Source of the DNA: Hyparrhenia diplandra
Taxonomy: Eukaryota > Streptophyta > Magnoliopsida > Poales > Poaceae
Direction: 5' to 3'
NCBI GenBank assembly: GCA_015847255.1
Contig: JADLZK010007808.1
Coordinates: forward strand, 1 to 64,000
DNA length: 64,000 bases
Shown here: piece by piece, positions 25,153 to 36,229 of the stretch
Layout: each line of letters starts with the position of its first letter
Position numbering within the stretch: position 1 is the stretch's first letter
Translations under genes and position numbers: made by a program
Notes under the pieces: model-generated
Told to the model about the DNA's origin: nothing
Seen by the model: only the letters and a program-made list of their open reading frames with translations
Databases searched by the model: none

Positions 25153-26482
25153 TGTTGGCCCGTAGCTTAACGTGTGAGAAGAATCCATGGCGTATAGAAT
25201 TGTCGTTGTAGCTTTCACCCGGAAATATTGGGGTATCGTATTTTCCACGAGGAACGGAGGTACTCTCTCTAACTAGTTCGCCCAAGGACACACAAGACCA
25301 AAAAGATGGGGAGGATTATCGAGAAGGGTCCCTACACCTTTAGGGTCTATGGTTGGCAGATCTCGAGCTACTTGTTCGCCGGGCACCGGCCAACGCCCAA
25401 TTGGGAAGCTTCCGACAATTAGCTCGTCCCTTGTGCCCGAGCGTGGGGGGATTTCAAGGGGGCGGTCAAGGCTTGTCGCGACCCGGCCGCCTACCCTCAT
25501 CGTGGGATGCCGCCAAAAGGTAGAAAACGCTAGCCCAAACACCACGTCTACACTAGTGATTATCACTCTAGTGTTTTCGGGTTCCCGGTCAAAGGGTTAC
25601 ACCACTAAAGTCGACGAGAAGGTACAACTACCCGATCCATGAAACAAGTAGATAAATCGTGGATAAACAAAGACAATAAAGATTATAGGAACCATGGAAG
25701 CTTACTTAGCCAAGATCCCGTGAAGGTGCCAAGTCACGAATCCACCGAGGTACAAGGTTGGGGAGACACCGACAAGTCCGGCGCTTCAGCTCTCGGCCCT
25801 TCACATCTCTCCTCGCCCGATCTCTCTACTACTAATGAGGGCCTAAGCCCATTGGAGTGAAGGAGTGGAGTAGAGGGGAGAGCTCTCTTAGAGGAGAGGG
25901 AGAGACTCTTCCTTGGAATTGGTGTGTGTTACAATGGTGGGAGATGGCCTCCTTTTATAGGTAGAGGAGAGGGGGCTCATTGGAAAATGTCCCTCCCCAT
26001 ATGGAAGGAGCCAAAACCGACACAGGAACACCTTCCAAAAGCGCCAAACCGACCAACCAACGTCGGCAACGCCATGTATGGAAGGTAACAAACCGCCTCC
26101 CGAAATTTGGGCCGAAGGCAGCCTCGGGAGGATGCGGCCACATTGGGGTCTTGTAGCGCACCCCCGGTCCGGCAAAATTCGAGCTTGGCGGGGGTGGCGT
26201 TGTTGGGCTGAAAAAGTTGTAGGGGCGGCGTTGGCCGGCCATTGATTCTGCGTGTTTGGTCCATTTCTCCCTTGGGCTTGATGTTCTTCGAGGAATGCGC
26301 TTTCAGGGGCGCCTTTTGGTACATTTTCCACTTGTTTCTTATATAAATCTGCACAATAATAATTTGAACACTACAAGTGGAAATATGTTAGTAATAAATG
26401 TATATGAGTATAAAAAGTATAGTTTTACTCCCTTTATGGTAGTAAGTTGGCCAGGGAAAAATATGTTGGTGGTGAGTCAACA
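25153..26482 (-). repeat. 5' LTR of element A1
   Basis: Homologous to 12,939-14,255. In minus orientation it starts tgttgactcaccac at 26,482 and ends gggccaaca at 25,153. TATA-like tataaaa lies at 25,953-25,959 (minus). No clear TGGCGCCG primer site follows at 25,152, unlike B and A2. Confidence 0.8.
25953..25959 (-). promoter_or_regulatory. TATA box of element A1 5' LTR
   Basis: Minus-strand ctataaaaggaggcc; identical context in the partner LTR at 13,733-13,739. Confidence 0.6.
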
Positions 26483-27668
26483 ATAGCATAGACCTTTCTG
26501 CAAAATGTTAGTGGACACATACCAGGGAATACAACATAGTTGGAGTAAGGGGTTGTTGTCCAAAGTTCATAAGATTTCATCTATGCTAATGAAAAGGTGG
26601 TTCTTTGTTTACTCTTAGCTCGGATCTTATTTATTCATGTCTTATACACATTTTATTTTTATGGGCTGCACTAGCATGTGGATCAAGGCAAAGGTAACTT
26701 GTAGCAAAGAAAGCGTGAATGATATTTGATACTTACAATTCTTCCATCAATGATGAATGAGCCGTGTCTTTTTGTACAAGGTTGGAGTTCATCATATGCC
26801 TTACTTCATCTACGACCGAGTTCATCTCTTGACTTACCCAATTGGATTTGAGAATTTTTTTTGAGAGGTTAGTCCAACACAATAACCAATGTCTACGCAA
26901 GCAATTTTTAGTTCAATAACCAAACTAGACTCCATGTCTAATTCAATTAAGGAAGGCACTTTAACCTAAGCACCAGCAATTTAAAAGCCTTTGGAAATAC
27001 CCTATATGCATATAAAAAATACTCCCAAACTAAAGCATAGTATAGTAAACAAAGGTAGCATGATAGCACTATAGAGATTTAATCAAAATAGAGATGAAAA
27101 GAGCATGATCATGGTGAGGATTTCTTTTCTTTTTAGATGCAAACATGGATGGATGTAAGGAATTAAACATGCAATGGATGTACTATGAGAAAACATAAAC
27201 TAAGCGAGTGAATGCATGAGTTAATCAAGTAAATATGCAATGCAATGCAATAAATTAAATGGTAACTACTCAATCAATTTATAGTCCATGAGCAAGACTT
27301 TCTCACCTTTTTAATCATACTTACCATGATGTAAAACTTTATATACGTCACTTGAAATGTTTTCATTGAATTCATGTGATGGCTGACTTCTTTTTCAATC
27401 TACATATGATTAGAATAATATATATATTTAAATACATACCTTTGAGATGGATAGGGGGTCCAATGTGTGAGGAATCTTGAATGATGGGTACCACAGGTTC
27501 TTCAATCTTTTCTTTTTTCGTGAATCTTGTCGGAGAAGATATAGCGACATCTTTTGTCTGTCTATTCCACAATTCAACGGAACAAGGATAATCCTACTAA
27601 AAGCTAGTGATATATTAAATTAGCAGAGACATCATGATCATCATTAGAATCTTTTAGGCCAATTGCTT
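26483..27668 (-). other. Element B internal sequence, 5' part, no genes seen
   Basis: A+T-rich leader of element B between its PBS and the A1 insertion. Only short unsupported ORFs. Confidence 0.55.
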
Positions 27669-27686
27669 CCCGGCAACGGCGCCAAA
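27669..27686 (-). promoter_or_regulatory. Primer-binding site of element B
   Basis: Minus strand ttggcgccgttgccggg next to the right-hand LTR. This is the PBS type known for Athila/Tat elements (tRNA-Asp-like). It proves the minus orientation of B. Confidence 0.78.
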
Positions 27687-27690
27687 AGCT

Positions 27691-29125
27691 TGTTGGCATT
27701 TGTTAAGTGCTAAAAGAATATGAAGGATGCTTGGCAGCGCCTGAGAAACACCTACCATTGTAGCTTTTCCCTAGGATGGTATTCTAGAGTATCGTATCCA
27801 CGAGGGAAAGCTTTGGTTAAAGAATTCTAATAAGTCACAATCGTATATCTACTAACTTAGCAAACCACTAGACATAGTGAGGGGGTAATTGTTAAAGGAT
27901 AAGTAAATATCAAAGCATAAAATAATAACCTATCTAAGATATCAAAGAATAACTAAACTAATCAAAGAGGTCAAAGGGAGAGATCAAGGTTCTGGATACT
28001 TCTCTATTACTTAGGTTCTATGATAGCAATCATACCATAACACTTAGGGACATCAGAACACTAGCCACGAGAAAGAAGAGATGAGAAGGGGGGCTAGGAA
28101 GCTCCCGACCACGGTCCTACAAATACCAACCCGAGCGTGGTGGAATCGTCGGCCATTTTGTCACCACACAGGGCTAACACAAACTATCAGGTGGGGTTGG
28201 GTGCAATCTCGGGTAACCTATAGTCTAGACACCAAGTATACACTAAATTACTACTCTAGCTACCATGAATAACTAGAGTCCTCAATACGGCGGAGATCCC
28301 ATGCAATAGCATAACAACTATACTTAACCATATATGTAAAACATGGAAGTAAATAGAGAAGATAAATATGTGAATCATAAGTCTTGTAGAGAACATACAA
28401 AAGACATACCATACTACGAAGACATCTCGAGCAGGAGCATAGCTCCTCTCTCCTTTACTCGATTAGATCTAAGTTAGATCTAATCTAGTTCTAATTATAT
28501 GTCTAATCTACTTCTAATTACATGGCTAATCTTCTTCTAATCTACTTCTAATTCACTAATCTCGAGAGAGAGGTTATCCTTACATTGGGACACCTCTACA
28601 TGCGAGAGATAATGAATAGAATGAGATAGAATGAATTAGGGTTTAGCCACGGGGTCGAGGGGTCTTCTTATATAGGCCTTGGCGATGAATGATAGCCCTT
28701 GGATCAAACCGAGCCTTGGCAGCGGTGTAGATACAACCTCAATGTCGGTGGAAAACCGCCATAGAAAGGAGAGGATGGCGGGGGAGGACCCACTGGCGGC
28801 CCGGCCTAAATGGCTCTGGCGGCGCCCGGTCGAAGCTTCTTTCAACCGTGTTTCTTACGGTGTCCTCACGGTACCTTCTAGAATGTTTTAGTCCACTTTT
28901 AGTCGGGGATTACTTCCACGGTTAAGTCTTGTCATCGTATGGGATGTATATTAGGAACTTTCTCCATTCTTCTACGCATTTATCTATTAAGTCCCTGAAA
29001 TTATATAAATCACCAAAACTTCGTGGAATTATGTTAGTTAAACCCCTAGACTTATGTTGATATTCATTTTAAGCCCTTATCCAAGTTTAGTTGACTAGTA
29101 ATATTATGCTATAACGGGTGTCAAC
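27691..29125 (-). repeat. 5' LTR of element B
   Basis: Partner of 7,570-8,995. Its outer end reads ..gtgtcaac with the final a missing, directly followed by the target duplication ggcgg (29,126-29,130). Confidence 0.88.
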
Positions 29126-29130
29126 GGCGG

Positions 29131-29940
29131 TCGTCTCAGTATCCGTCAGGGCCCTTGCCATTCTAGATCGGCGAAAACTGACCAAAAACCATAAAAGTGA
29201 GCTGCACGAGATAATGGACAAATGCTGCGAGGCGACAACGACCACAAAGCGAAGCTAGAGGCCTTCCGACCCCAAGCGGTCGAGAACCAAGCACCCGTCC
29301 GTCCGCGAGACAACTACCAAGGCGGGGAATTTGTGCGGTCGGCGCCACATCGTAACAACCCCGCTTTGAGCAGAAAAACCCACCACCCTCCTCCGAAACA
29401 AAACTACCCACCAAGAACCCCCGGACCAAACCCGGACACCAGCGAGACCCCGCCCAAAAACAACCCCTCGCCCTCTTTGCGGAGAGGGCAAAGGGTCACT
29501 ACACCTGGCAGTGCCCATACTTTGCCAAGGGAAAAGGCGATGGAAAGAGAGCTAGCATCGCACACCTCCCAAAGGCAAATCAATCACACCGAGGAAACCG
29601 GCAACACCCACTCCAACCACTCTGGCTACACTCCGCCGATTACGGGCCCCCGCACACCAGGGCTTTCATTACCCGGCCTTCCCACACCAACACCTTCAGC
29701 CCGGCACCAGCCACGCTACTACCAACGAGTACCGCAGTCGCACCCCGAGCCTCCGTGTAGTCAAACTACCACGGCCAAGCCCTACCACCACCACCCCGCT
29801 CCCCCCTCCACCACCGACTCCACACCCACCGGTCAAGCAAGAAATCCGGACAATTGTCGACAAGCCAAACTCATCTTACGAGTCATCCTCGCGATCACGG
29901 GGCTCTGCGAAGACCATGGCAACAAGCGATAGCGAAAAAG
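29131..29940 (+). pseudogene. Element C gag, second part
   Basis: Continuation of the element C gag after the B insertion. It contains a Pro/His/Arg/Thr-rich basic tail (29,222-29,932 is open in one frame). A zinc knuckle is not clearly readable; tract LRRGQRVTTPGSAHTLP near 29,480 sits where CxxC..H..C would be expected. Lack of a readable knuckle may reflect indels. Confidence 0.55.
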
Positions 29941-30059
29941 AGCACTATCGGAGGGTTCATCATGTGGGCGCGGAGGGCCCCCGCGGCGGCCGGTGGTCAC
30001 ATATCCCAATTACCTTCAGCGCCCGGCGATATATGAAGCTCGAGAGACTACCCCCACAC

Positions 30060-30470
30060 CCGTCACGATGGTCATAGACACCAACATCTAATTTGGACAA
30101 TTACGAGAATCTTAGTAGACACGGGCGGCTCGCGGTTATCTTGTTCGCCTCGACCTTTGATAAGATGGGCCTCGGCGGGGAACATGCTACAACCCAATTT
30201 TGGAAACCCTCTTTTTGGCGGAGGGCAGCAAGTAGGGACTATCGGAAAAATCACTCTACCAGTCTCGCCCGGAAAAGACCCCATCCCCCCGTCGAGAACA
30301 TCACCTTCGATGTAGTGGACATGTACTACAACTACAAGCGCCATCTTGATCGCGGAGTCACGAACACGTTCGATGCGATCCTCCACCCAAGCTATCTTTG
30401 CATGAAGATGCCCTCATTGGCGGCATAATCGCCGTGTTCGGGGGACGAGCGCGCCGCAAGAAATGCGGAG
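30060..30470 (+). pseudogene. Element C aspartic protease (retropepsin)
   Basis: The protease that would cut the Gag-Pol polyprotein. The active site reads ILVDTGGS with DTG at 30,118-30,126, followed after a frame shift by FASTFDKMGL (about 30,150), then GTIGKI-type and HITFDVVDMYYNY blocks (about 30,290-30,340) and FDAILHPSYLCMKMP (30,370-30,410). Spacing fits Tat retropepsins. At least three frame changes are needed. Confidence 0.75.
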
Positions 30471-30789
30471 GGGGCCGTCGCACCGGGACGGCGCAATGTC
30501 GACAACCTCGAGCAAGAACGAGAAAGGCGAGAGAGCCGGCCCGAAGGAAAGCGAGAGCCTCCCCAGCGAGCACTACCGGCGGAGGAAACAAAAGAAAATC
30601 AGGCTTTTTAGCTCACGACCAGGAAGTAACCATATCTGCACTCTGGACCCGGACCTCGAGCGAGCTCTGTAGTGCCTCCGCGAGAACTCCGGCGTATTCG
30701 CTGGTCGAGAAGATTTACAAGGTGTTAGCCATGATCTCATCGGCACCACCACCTCAACATAAGGTCGGGACGCCACCCCCGTAAAGCGA

Positions 30790-31915
30790 AGCTCCGCCAA
30801 AATGTCGGATGAGAGGAGAATAGCGGCTCGGCCGGTGGTGAACCGCCTTACGGATGCGGAGGTCATCCGCCCGGTCAAGTACCCCACTTGGTTATCCAAA
30901 CGTTGTCATGGTGAAAAAAAGCAAGCCTTAGCAAGGACCAAGCGAGCCCACGGATGGAGGATGTGTGTGGATTTCACCCGGCTGAACAAAGCATGTCAGA
31001 AGGGGCGACTTCCCCCTCCCTCGAATCGGCTCTCTGGTCGATGCGGCCCGGTGCGCGAGGAGGTTGTCACTCCTAGATTGTTTTTCGAGGATACCACCAA
31101 ATCTAGATGGCCCCAAGCGGGACGAGGAAAAGACCGGAGTTCATAACCCTTCGAACTGCGCTTCGGACGAATGGCGAAGGCCTCCGCCGCGCCGGCTCAT
31201 CGCCGCACGCATGGCGGCGGAGGTATTCGGGGGAAAACAAGCGCCATCTCGGCCTCGTCGATGACACGGTAGTCGAGCAAGCTAAAGGAAGACCCATCAC
31301 GGACCTCAGTACCTTCGTCAAGGCTGCGCGAAGCCGGACTAAAACTCAACCCAAGTGCGTCTTCGGAGTAAGCAAGGGTAAGTTACTCGGTACGCCTCGT
31401 GTCGATAAAAGGGAATCGAAGCCAACCCCCTCGAAAGATCGAAGCCATCACGTGATGGAGCCTCAGAAGAACAAAAAGTCGGTACAAAGGCTCACGGGAC
31501 GCCTCGCCGCCCTGGCGAGGTTCATCTCGGATCGGCCCGAGCGGGGTTACCGTTCTTCCGGACACTAAAGGACGCGAGCTGTTCAATTGGGGGCCGCCGC
31601 AGCAAGAAGCTTTCAAAGACCTCCAAGCGATGCAGCGCGAACCTCACCACCCTCGCTACACGAGCCGCGAAGGGCTGCTCCTCTATGTCGCGGCATCACC
31701 CATGCCATCGGTGCGGTACTCATCAAGGAAATGGACAAAGGCCACCAGTCCGGGCAAGTCCCTATCTACTATGTCTTGAGACTCTCGAAGGCCCCAAGCT
31801 AAATTACACGGAGCTGGAAAAGGTGGCCTACGCGATGATCATGGCGCAAAGAAAGCTTAAGCACTACTTCCAGCGCACGCGAGATCACCGTACCCTCAAG
31901 CTTTCCACTTGACAA
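30790..31915 (+). pseudogene. Element C reverse transcriptase and first RNase H
   Basis: Ty3/gypsy RT followed by RNase H. Visible blocks, in shifting frames: RPVKYPTWLS (30,870-30,900), WRMCVDFTRLNKACQK (30,955-31,000), LFFEDTTKS near 31,080, TYCFGRM-like near 31,155, VDDTVVEQ (the Y/F-x-DD catalytic motif) at about 31,257, KCVFGVSKGKLLG at about 31,350, and KGRELFNWGPPQQEAFKDLQ at 31,565-31,625. RNase H ends with NYTELEKVAYAMIMAQRKLK at 31,805-31,862. The order and motif set are clear, but the stretch between the D and G motifs is scrambled and the protein could not be made as written. Confidence 0.82.
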
Positions 31916-32009
31916 CATATTGAGACCACGAGGGCCGTGGGCGGGATAGCGAAGTGGGCAACAGAGATCGGAGACCCGCAAGTGGGTTTGTAGGCGGAAC
32001 GGCCATCAA

Positions 32010-32330
32010 GTCCCGGGCCCTAGCGGTTTTGTCGTGGGTGGACCCCGGACCACGTTCAACGGGCCGCAAGCGTAGATCCGATATGGATAGCGCACACCCG
32101 GCGGGGCATGGGGGGCTCGCGGGGCGGGCATCGCGGCAATCATCACCTCACCCTCGGTCAAGATGAGATATGCGACCGGGCTAGAGTTTCGATTGTACAA
32201 ATAACAGCTGCGAGAATACAAAGCGATCTTGATGGCATAACAAGCTCAGAGCAATGTCGGCGCGAAGGGCCATCATCAAGACCGACTCGGAGGTAGTCTC
32301 GAAGCAAGGCGAGAGAAGACAACGAGGGCT
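32010..32330 (+). pseudogene. Element C second (archaeal-type) RNase H
   Basis: After the first RNase H come blocks resembling the aRNase H found only in Tat-lineage gypsy elements: YATGLEFRLYK (32,168-32,200), the equivalent of the N-x-AEY-EALL stretch (32,205-32,245), then AMSARRAIIKTDSEVVSKQ (32,252-32,308), which fits the strand carrying the catalytic Asp (..D.SE/QLVV..Q). It is broken by frame shifts. This domain is the best single argument for the Tat assignment of element C. Confidence 0.6.
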
Positions 32331-32689
32331 GGCACCCAGGAGCTACGAAATACTTGGTACGGCTAAGGAAGGCGGAGGCCTTCTTTCTCGGTGTCACAAC
32401 CAAAACAATATCGAGGCGAGACAATGGCGGCCGGCAGGCTCGCGAGCTGCGGCCCGCGCGGGCCGCTCCCCACAAGGCGTGTTCTTGAAGTGCTCCCTGC
32501 CCCGCAATTGAAGAAAGCGACCCACCTCGCGGTGGCGCCATCCCACGGTGAAGATTGGAGGGCCCCTATCATAGCATTCATCGGGGGCCCGCGTCGAACC
32601 ACGATCTAAGGAAGAACAAAAGAGAGTCGGCGAAGGTCGGGGATACCGCTGGTTGACAACAAATTATACAAAGCCCTCGTGACAGCACC

Positions 32690-33830
32690 ATGGGCTGAAG
32701 TGCATATCTGCGGCGAGGGCCACGCCATCTGGCGGAGGTGCACGAAGGAATCTACGGCTCGCACAATGGCCCCGAGCACTCGTCGGGAAGGTGTTGGGGA
32801 CAAGGTTTCTCTTGGCCCACCGCACTCAACGGCGCAACGAGGCCTGGTCGGGGGCCTTTGCGAAAGGGTGCCGGCTCACCGCGCACCATTCCAGCGGGCG
32901 GGGCTCAGGCGACCCTCATCCTGTCCCCACGGCCCTCAAAAAGATGGGCGATAGACCTCATCGACCCAATGCCACCGGCTCAGGGAAACCTCAGCTATGC
33001 GGTAGTAGCGGTCGAATACTTCACCAAATGGATCGGCTTAGCCGATCGCCGGCGCAACCTCTCACTCGGTGCAAAAGTTCTTACGGCAGCAGTTATGCGC
33101 GCAGACTCCAGCGGAGCATAACGGTCGACAACGGCACTCAATTCGACATCGAAGGCTTCAAACAATTATGCCACGGATAGGCACCAAAATACACGCCATC
33201 CGTAAGGCACCGCGATCTTGGGCTCGTTGAAGAGCCAACGGCATAATCTTGGGGGCATCGGCGCGAAGGTCTGCATAAGGCCAAGGGAACATGGGGCGGA
33301 GGGCTCACTCCGGTGGTGTGGTCACACAACACCTCAGAAACCGAGCAACCAAATTTACACCCTTCAAGCTGTTGTTCGGAGGAGGCCGTCCGTCGGGAGG
33401 AACTAAGACATGCCTCGCCAAGAGTCACCAACAAAGCCACCCCCAAACAAGAAGCAATCGCGAAGGACCTCCTCGAAGAAACAAGAAACATGGCCGTTCT
33501 CAACCTCGCGCGTACCTAGAAGAGACCACAAGATGGAGAAACAAAGCTACCTCGTCACGAAGTGTACAAGACCCGGCTCCTTCCACCGCAAGACCTCAAA
33601 GGCCACGACCTCCCCACACATGGAATGTCGACGACCTCGCCAAAGTACTACCCCCTAGCGGTGCGATGTACGAGCACTCGCGAGTTGTAGGGGCTCTACC
33701 TCTTTATCGGTCTTCTTCTTTCGCCGAAGTTAAGATCATGAACAATTCGGGCTGCACTCTTTTTCCTTGCGAAGGGGCGCAAGGTTTTTTAACTGAGCAG
33801 CACCCATATCTAATATATGCGGGCTAGTTA
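32690..33830 (+). pseudogene. Element C integrase
   Basis: Integrase, which inserts the cDNA into the chromosome. Blocks: an HHCC-type N-terminal finger region around VHEGIYGSHNGPEHSSGR (32,733-32,790) with following HSTAQR/CQLTAHHSSGR-like words; the catalytic core with KRWAIDLIDPMPPAQGN and VAVEYFTKWI (32,944-33,036); a second catalytic region ITVDNGTQFD..GFKQLCH (33,119-33,173); and ATKFTPFKLLFGGG with the post-catalytic VVWSHNTS (33,310-33,390). A C-terminal region continues to about 33,660 (DDLAKV). Multiple frame breaks. Confidence 0.82.
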
Positions 33831-34009
33831 CCCCACATCGGAGAAAGGCGTAACTCAACTATGGCCTTTGAAAGGGGCTGGTGGCGTCATCCGGCCCTCA
33901 TCGGTAGCGAAGGTAGCGGGATTACCCCCCCGCTCGGGGCAGCGAGCTACACCCGGCTCGGTCAAACCCGCTTGAAACACTCCTCTTTTAAATTACGCCA
34001 AGTCGGGCG

Positions 34010-34505
34010 CCTGGCACCTTTGCCGAGGGGCTCGCAATGGAACGCCCAGCTCTCAGTATGAGCAGCGACGGGCGCTGCAAAGACGGGCACCTGGCACCTC
34101 CGCCGGGGGCTTCGCGGTGAAAACGCCCAGCGCTCTCAGGGTATGAGCCGCGCGGGCGCCGCCCAAGATGGGCACCCTGGCACCTCGCCGGGGGCTCGCA
34201 ATGAGACGCCGTGCTCTCAGTATGAGCGCGCGGAGCGCAAAACGGGCACCTGGCACCCGCGCGAAGCGCGCGCAATGAAAAACGCCCGCTCTCAGTATGA
34301 GCAGCGCGGCGCGCACGCGCACCACAGCACCTCGCCGGCTTTCGCAATAAAGGCGCCCAGCGCTCTCAGTATGAGCCGTGAGAGGCGCACAAAGAGCACG
34401 CACGGCACCTCCGCCCGGGGCTTCGCAATAAACGCCCACAGCGCTCTCGGGTATGAGTCGCACGGGCCATGGCGCAAGAGCGGGCACCCTAGCGCACCCT
34501 CTGCC
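34010..34505 (+). repeat. Tandem array 1 in element C, unit about 73 bp
   Basis: About six to seven diverged copies. Each carries cacct(c)cgccgggg, a ctcgcaatgaa-type word and cgcccagcgctctcagtatgag. Units vary by small indels. It lies just after integrase. Confidence 0.85.
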
Positions 34506-34686
34506 CGGGGGGCTTGCTCCGAGAAAAAGCTACGCCCCTCGAAACTAGGGCCCAAAGGCTTAACAAATTAAGAACCCAGGCCATCCTCGCCGAGGGGCTC
34601 GCGGGGAAAAACCCACCCCTTCAGGCCACACACAAGCGCACAAAATCGGAGGCCCCGACAATGCTACCGGGGGCTCCCGACCAAAA

Positions 34687-34918
34687 TCCCACCACCTACC
34701 AAGGACATTACCTCGGCCCGTACCGGCCTTAACCGCCACGGCTTCAAGACACCACCTACCAAGGACAACACCTCGCTCAGGTACCGGCCTATAACCCCCG
34801 CCATGACCTCAAGACACCACCTACCAAGGACAACACCTCCGCAGTACCGGTAGTAACTCCCACCATTGCAAGACATCATTTACCAAGGACAAGACCTCCG
34901 TCGTACAAGCCATAACCG
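34687..34918 (+). repeat. Tandem array 2 in element C, unit about 63 bp
   Basis: Four copies built on caccacctaccaaggaca, then acctc and a taccggcc-type word, ending with caccgcca..ttcaagac. The fourth copy is the most diverged. Confidence 0.85.
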
Positions 34919-35785
34919 CACCGGACAATAGCGACACCCACTCAACACTAAAGCCGCACCCGCAGAAGCAAGCCCCCACGGGCACTATAAAACCAAACCC
35001 CTCGAAGTCTAGAGTTAGGAAGAAAGCGACCGCGAGCCGTAGACAACACCATACTACCACCCCAAGCCAAACCGTGCGCCTACAAGGCAAGCGCTAGGAT
35101 ACCTCAGAAAGCCCCATTAGCAAAACCGGCGAAGGCACCACAATGAAAAATGTAAACCAGCTCCCACCCCCAAAGGCGGTGCGAAGGCGCAATGAAGAGC
35201 AACAGTGGCAAGGGTTCCCCTAGGGCCGTGAAACCCCTCGACCCGACAAACCAACAAAAGACCAAATGCGGACAAACTAGAGCATTTCGGTCCTCGACAA
35301 CTTTCCCTGCGCCAGCTACCGGGGAGCACCTCGCAGAGCCAAGGAACCCCCGCCGCGGCGGCCAACCCGGCGCGGAGCCCCCTTGAAGGGAGATACCACA
35401 ATGGAGAATGTAACATTCTCCTGGAGACTTTCCACCAAAGGAATCAAAGTTCGAAGGGGGAAGGCGAAGCCCGAACGAAGCGCGCGAGAAGGTGGTCCCA
35501 ACAACAACAACCCGACACGACCGCCATTCAAGCGGTCGGTGACCTGGCTCTGAGAGGCACGCCCCACAGGAGCCACCCACCAAGGCTCCAATTCGGCGCT
35601 GGGGCCTGGCGACCCATGTCTCACGGATGACGGACGCGGCTCCACGGGGAACGCAAGGGCACGCCCCGCTATAACCGAGCTTCAGCGAGGGAACCACGAG
35701 GGGCCCGAGACCCTCAGGGCTCCCAAAGAACTTGTAACAAAAACATGAGTCGTGTTCGGCCAAGTCGCCCTTTGAAACAAAGCGC
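34919..35785. other. Element C 3' spacer, non-coding
   Basis: No gene recognised. The word accacaatg(a/g)a(a/g)aatgtaa occurs at about 35,137 and again at 35,395, about 258 bp apart, with similar following sequence, suggesting an old duplication. A 238-residue open frame on the minus strand (35,104-35,820) has no recognisable motif and runs through this repeat-rich spacer, so it is not called a gene. Confidence 0.5.
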
Positions 35786-35794
35786 CTCCGTCTA

Positions 35795-36160
35795 AAAGAA
35801 AGTAGGGGACGTTGTTTCACGCGACTACCCCAACCATAAGCAGCGAGCCTCGCTCTAAAGAAAGTAGGACGTCGTTGTTTCAGCGACTACCTTTGCAAGA
35901 CAGCGAGCCTCGCTCAAAGAAAAATAGGGGACGTTCTTTGTTTCAGCGACTACTAGCCATAGCATGCGAGTCTCGCTCTAAAAGTAGGGGACGTCATTTG
36001 TTTCACGTGACTACCTTCGCAAGCCCAGCGCTGCCTCCAACTCCAAAAAGTAGGGGGCGTCATTTGTTTCACGCGACTACCATAAGCAGCGAGCCTCGCT
36101 CTAAAGAAAGTAGGGCGTCGCGGTGTCTTGCGACTACGCCGAAAGGGCGAGCCCGCCCAA
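35795..36160 (+). repeat. Tandem array 3 in element C, unit about 60-67 bp
   Basis: Five to six copies based on agtaggggacgt, ttgtttcacgcgactac and a gcagcgagcctcgctctaaa-type word. The array is open in one frame (35,812-36,273), which follows from the repeat period rather than from coding selection. Confidence 0.85.
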
Positions 36161-36229
36161 AAACACATAGGCGCGAGCCAAAAGTCATTCCACCAAGACC
36201 ATGCGGCAAACACACACAACCCTCAGCGG

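Larger units (their letters stand above)
12939..26482 (-). mobile_element. Element A1: Athila-like gypsy element nested in B
   Basis: LTRs at 12,939-14,255 and 25,153-26,482, minus orientation. They share long blocks (accctttagggtctatggtt, gtcgcgacccggccgcctac, atggtgggagatggcctcct). Next to the left LTR is a polypurine tract. A gag relic lies after the right (5') LTR. No clean target duplication is visible (left flank tttga, right flank atagc). Protease to integrase has been replaced or lost around nested element D. LTR and 3' internal end are homologous to A2 at 56,306 onward. Confidence 0.8.
7570..29125 (-). mobile_element. Element B: large non-coding LTR retrotransposon nested in C gag
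   Basis: Two matching LTRs (7,570-8,995 and 27,691-29,125) in minus orientation, from tgttgacaccc to atgccaaca. A perfect 5-bp target duplication ggcgg flanks the element. On its own, without nested A1, it is about 8 kb. Its internal sequence (27,690-26,483 and 12,938-8,996) carries a PBS but no recognisable gag, protease, RT or integrase, so it looks like a LARD-type non-autonomous element. Its 3' internal end resembles that of A1/A2, which suggests mobilisation by Athila-like proteins (inference). Confidence 0.87.

Noticed and set aside
35104..35820. 238-residue minus-strand open frame
   Set aside because: No domain, and it spans the spacer between tandem arrays in a Tat element. Long frames arise easily in this composition.
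34010..36160. CRISPR-like arrays
   Set aside because: Units are adjacent tandem copies without unique spacers, inside a plant retrotransposon.
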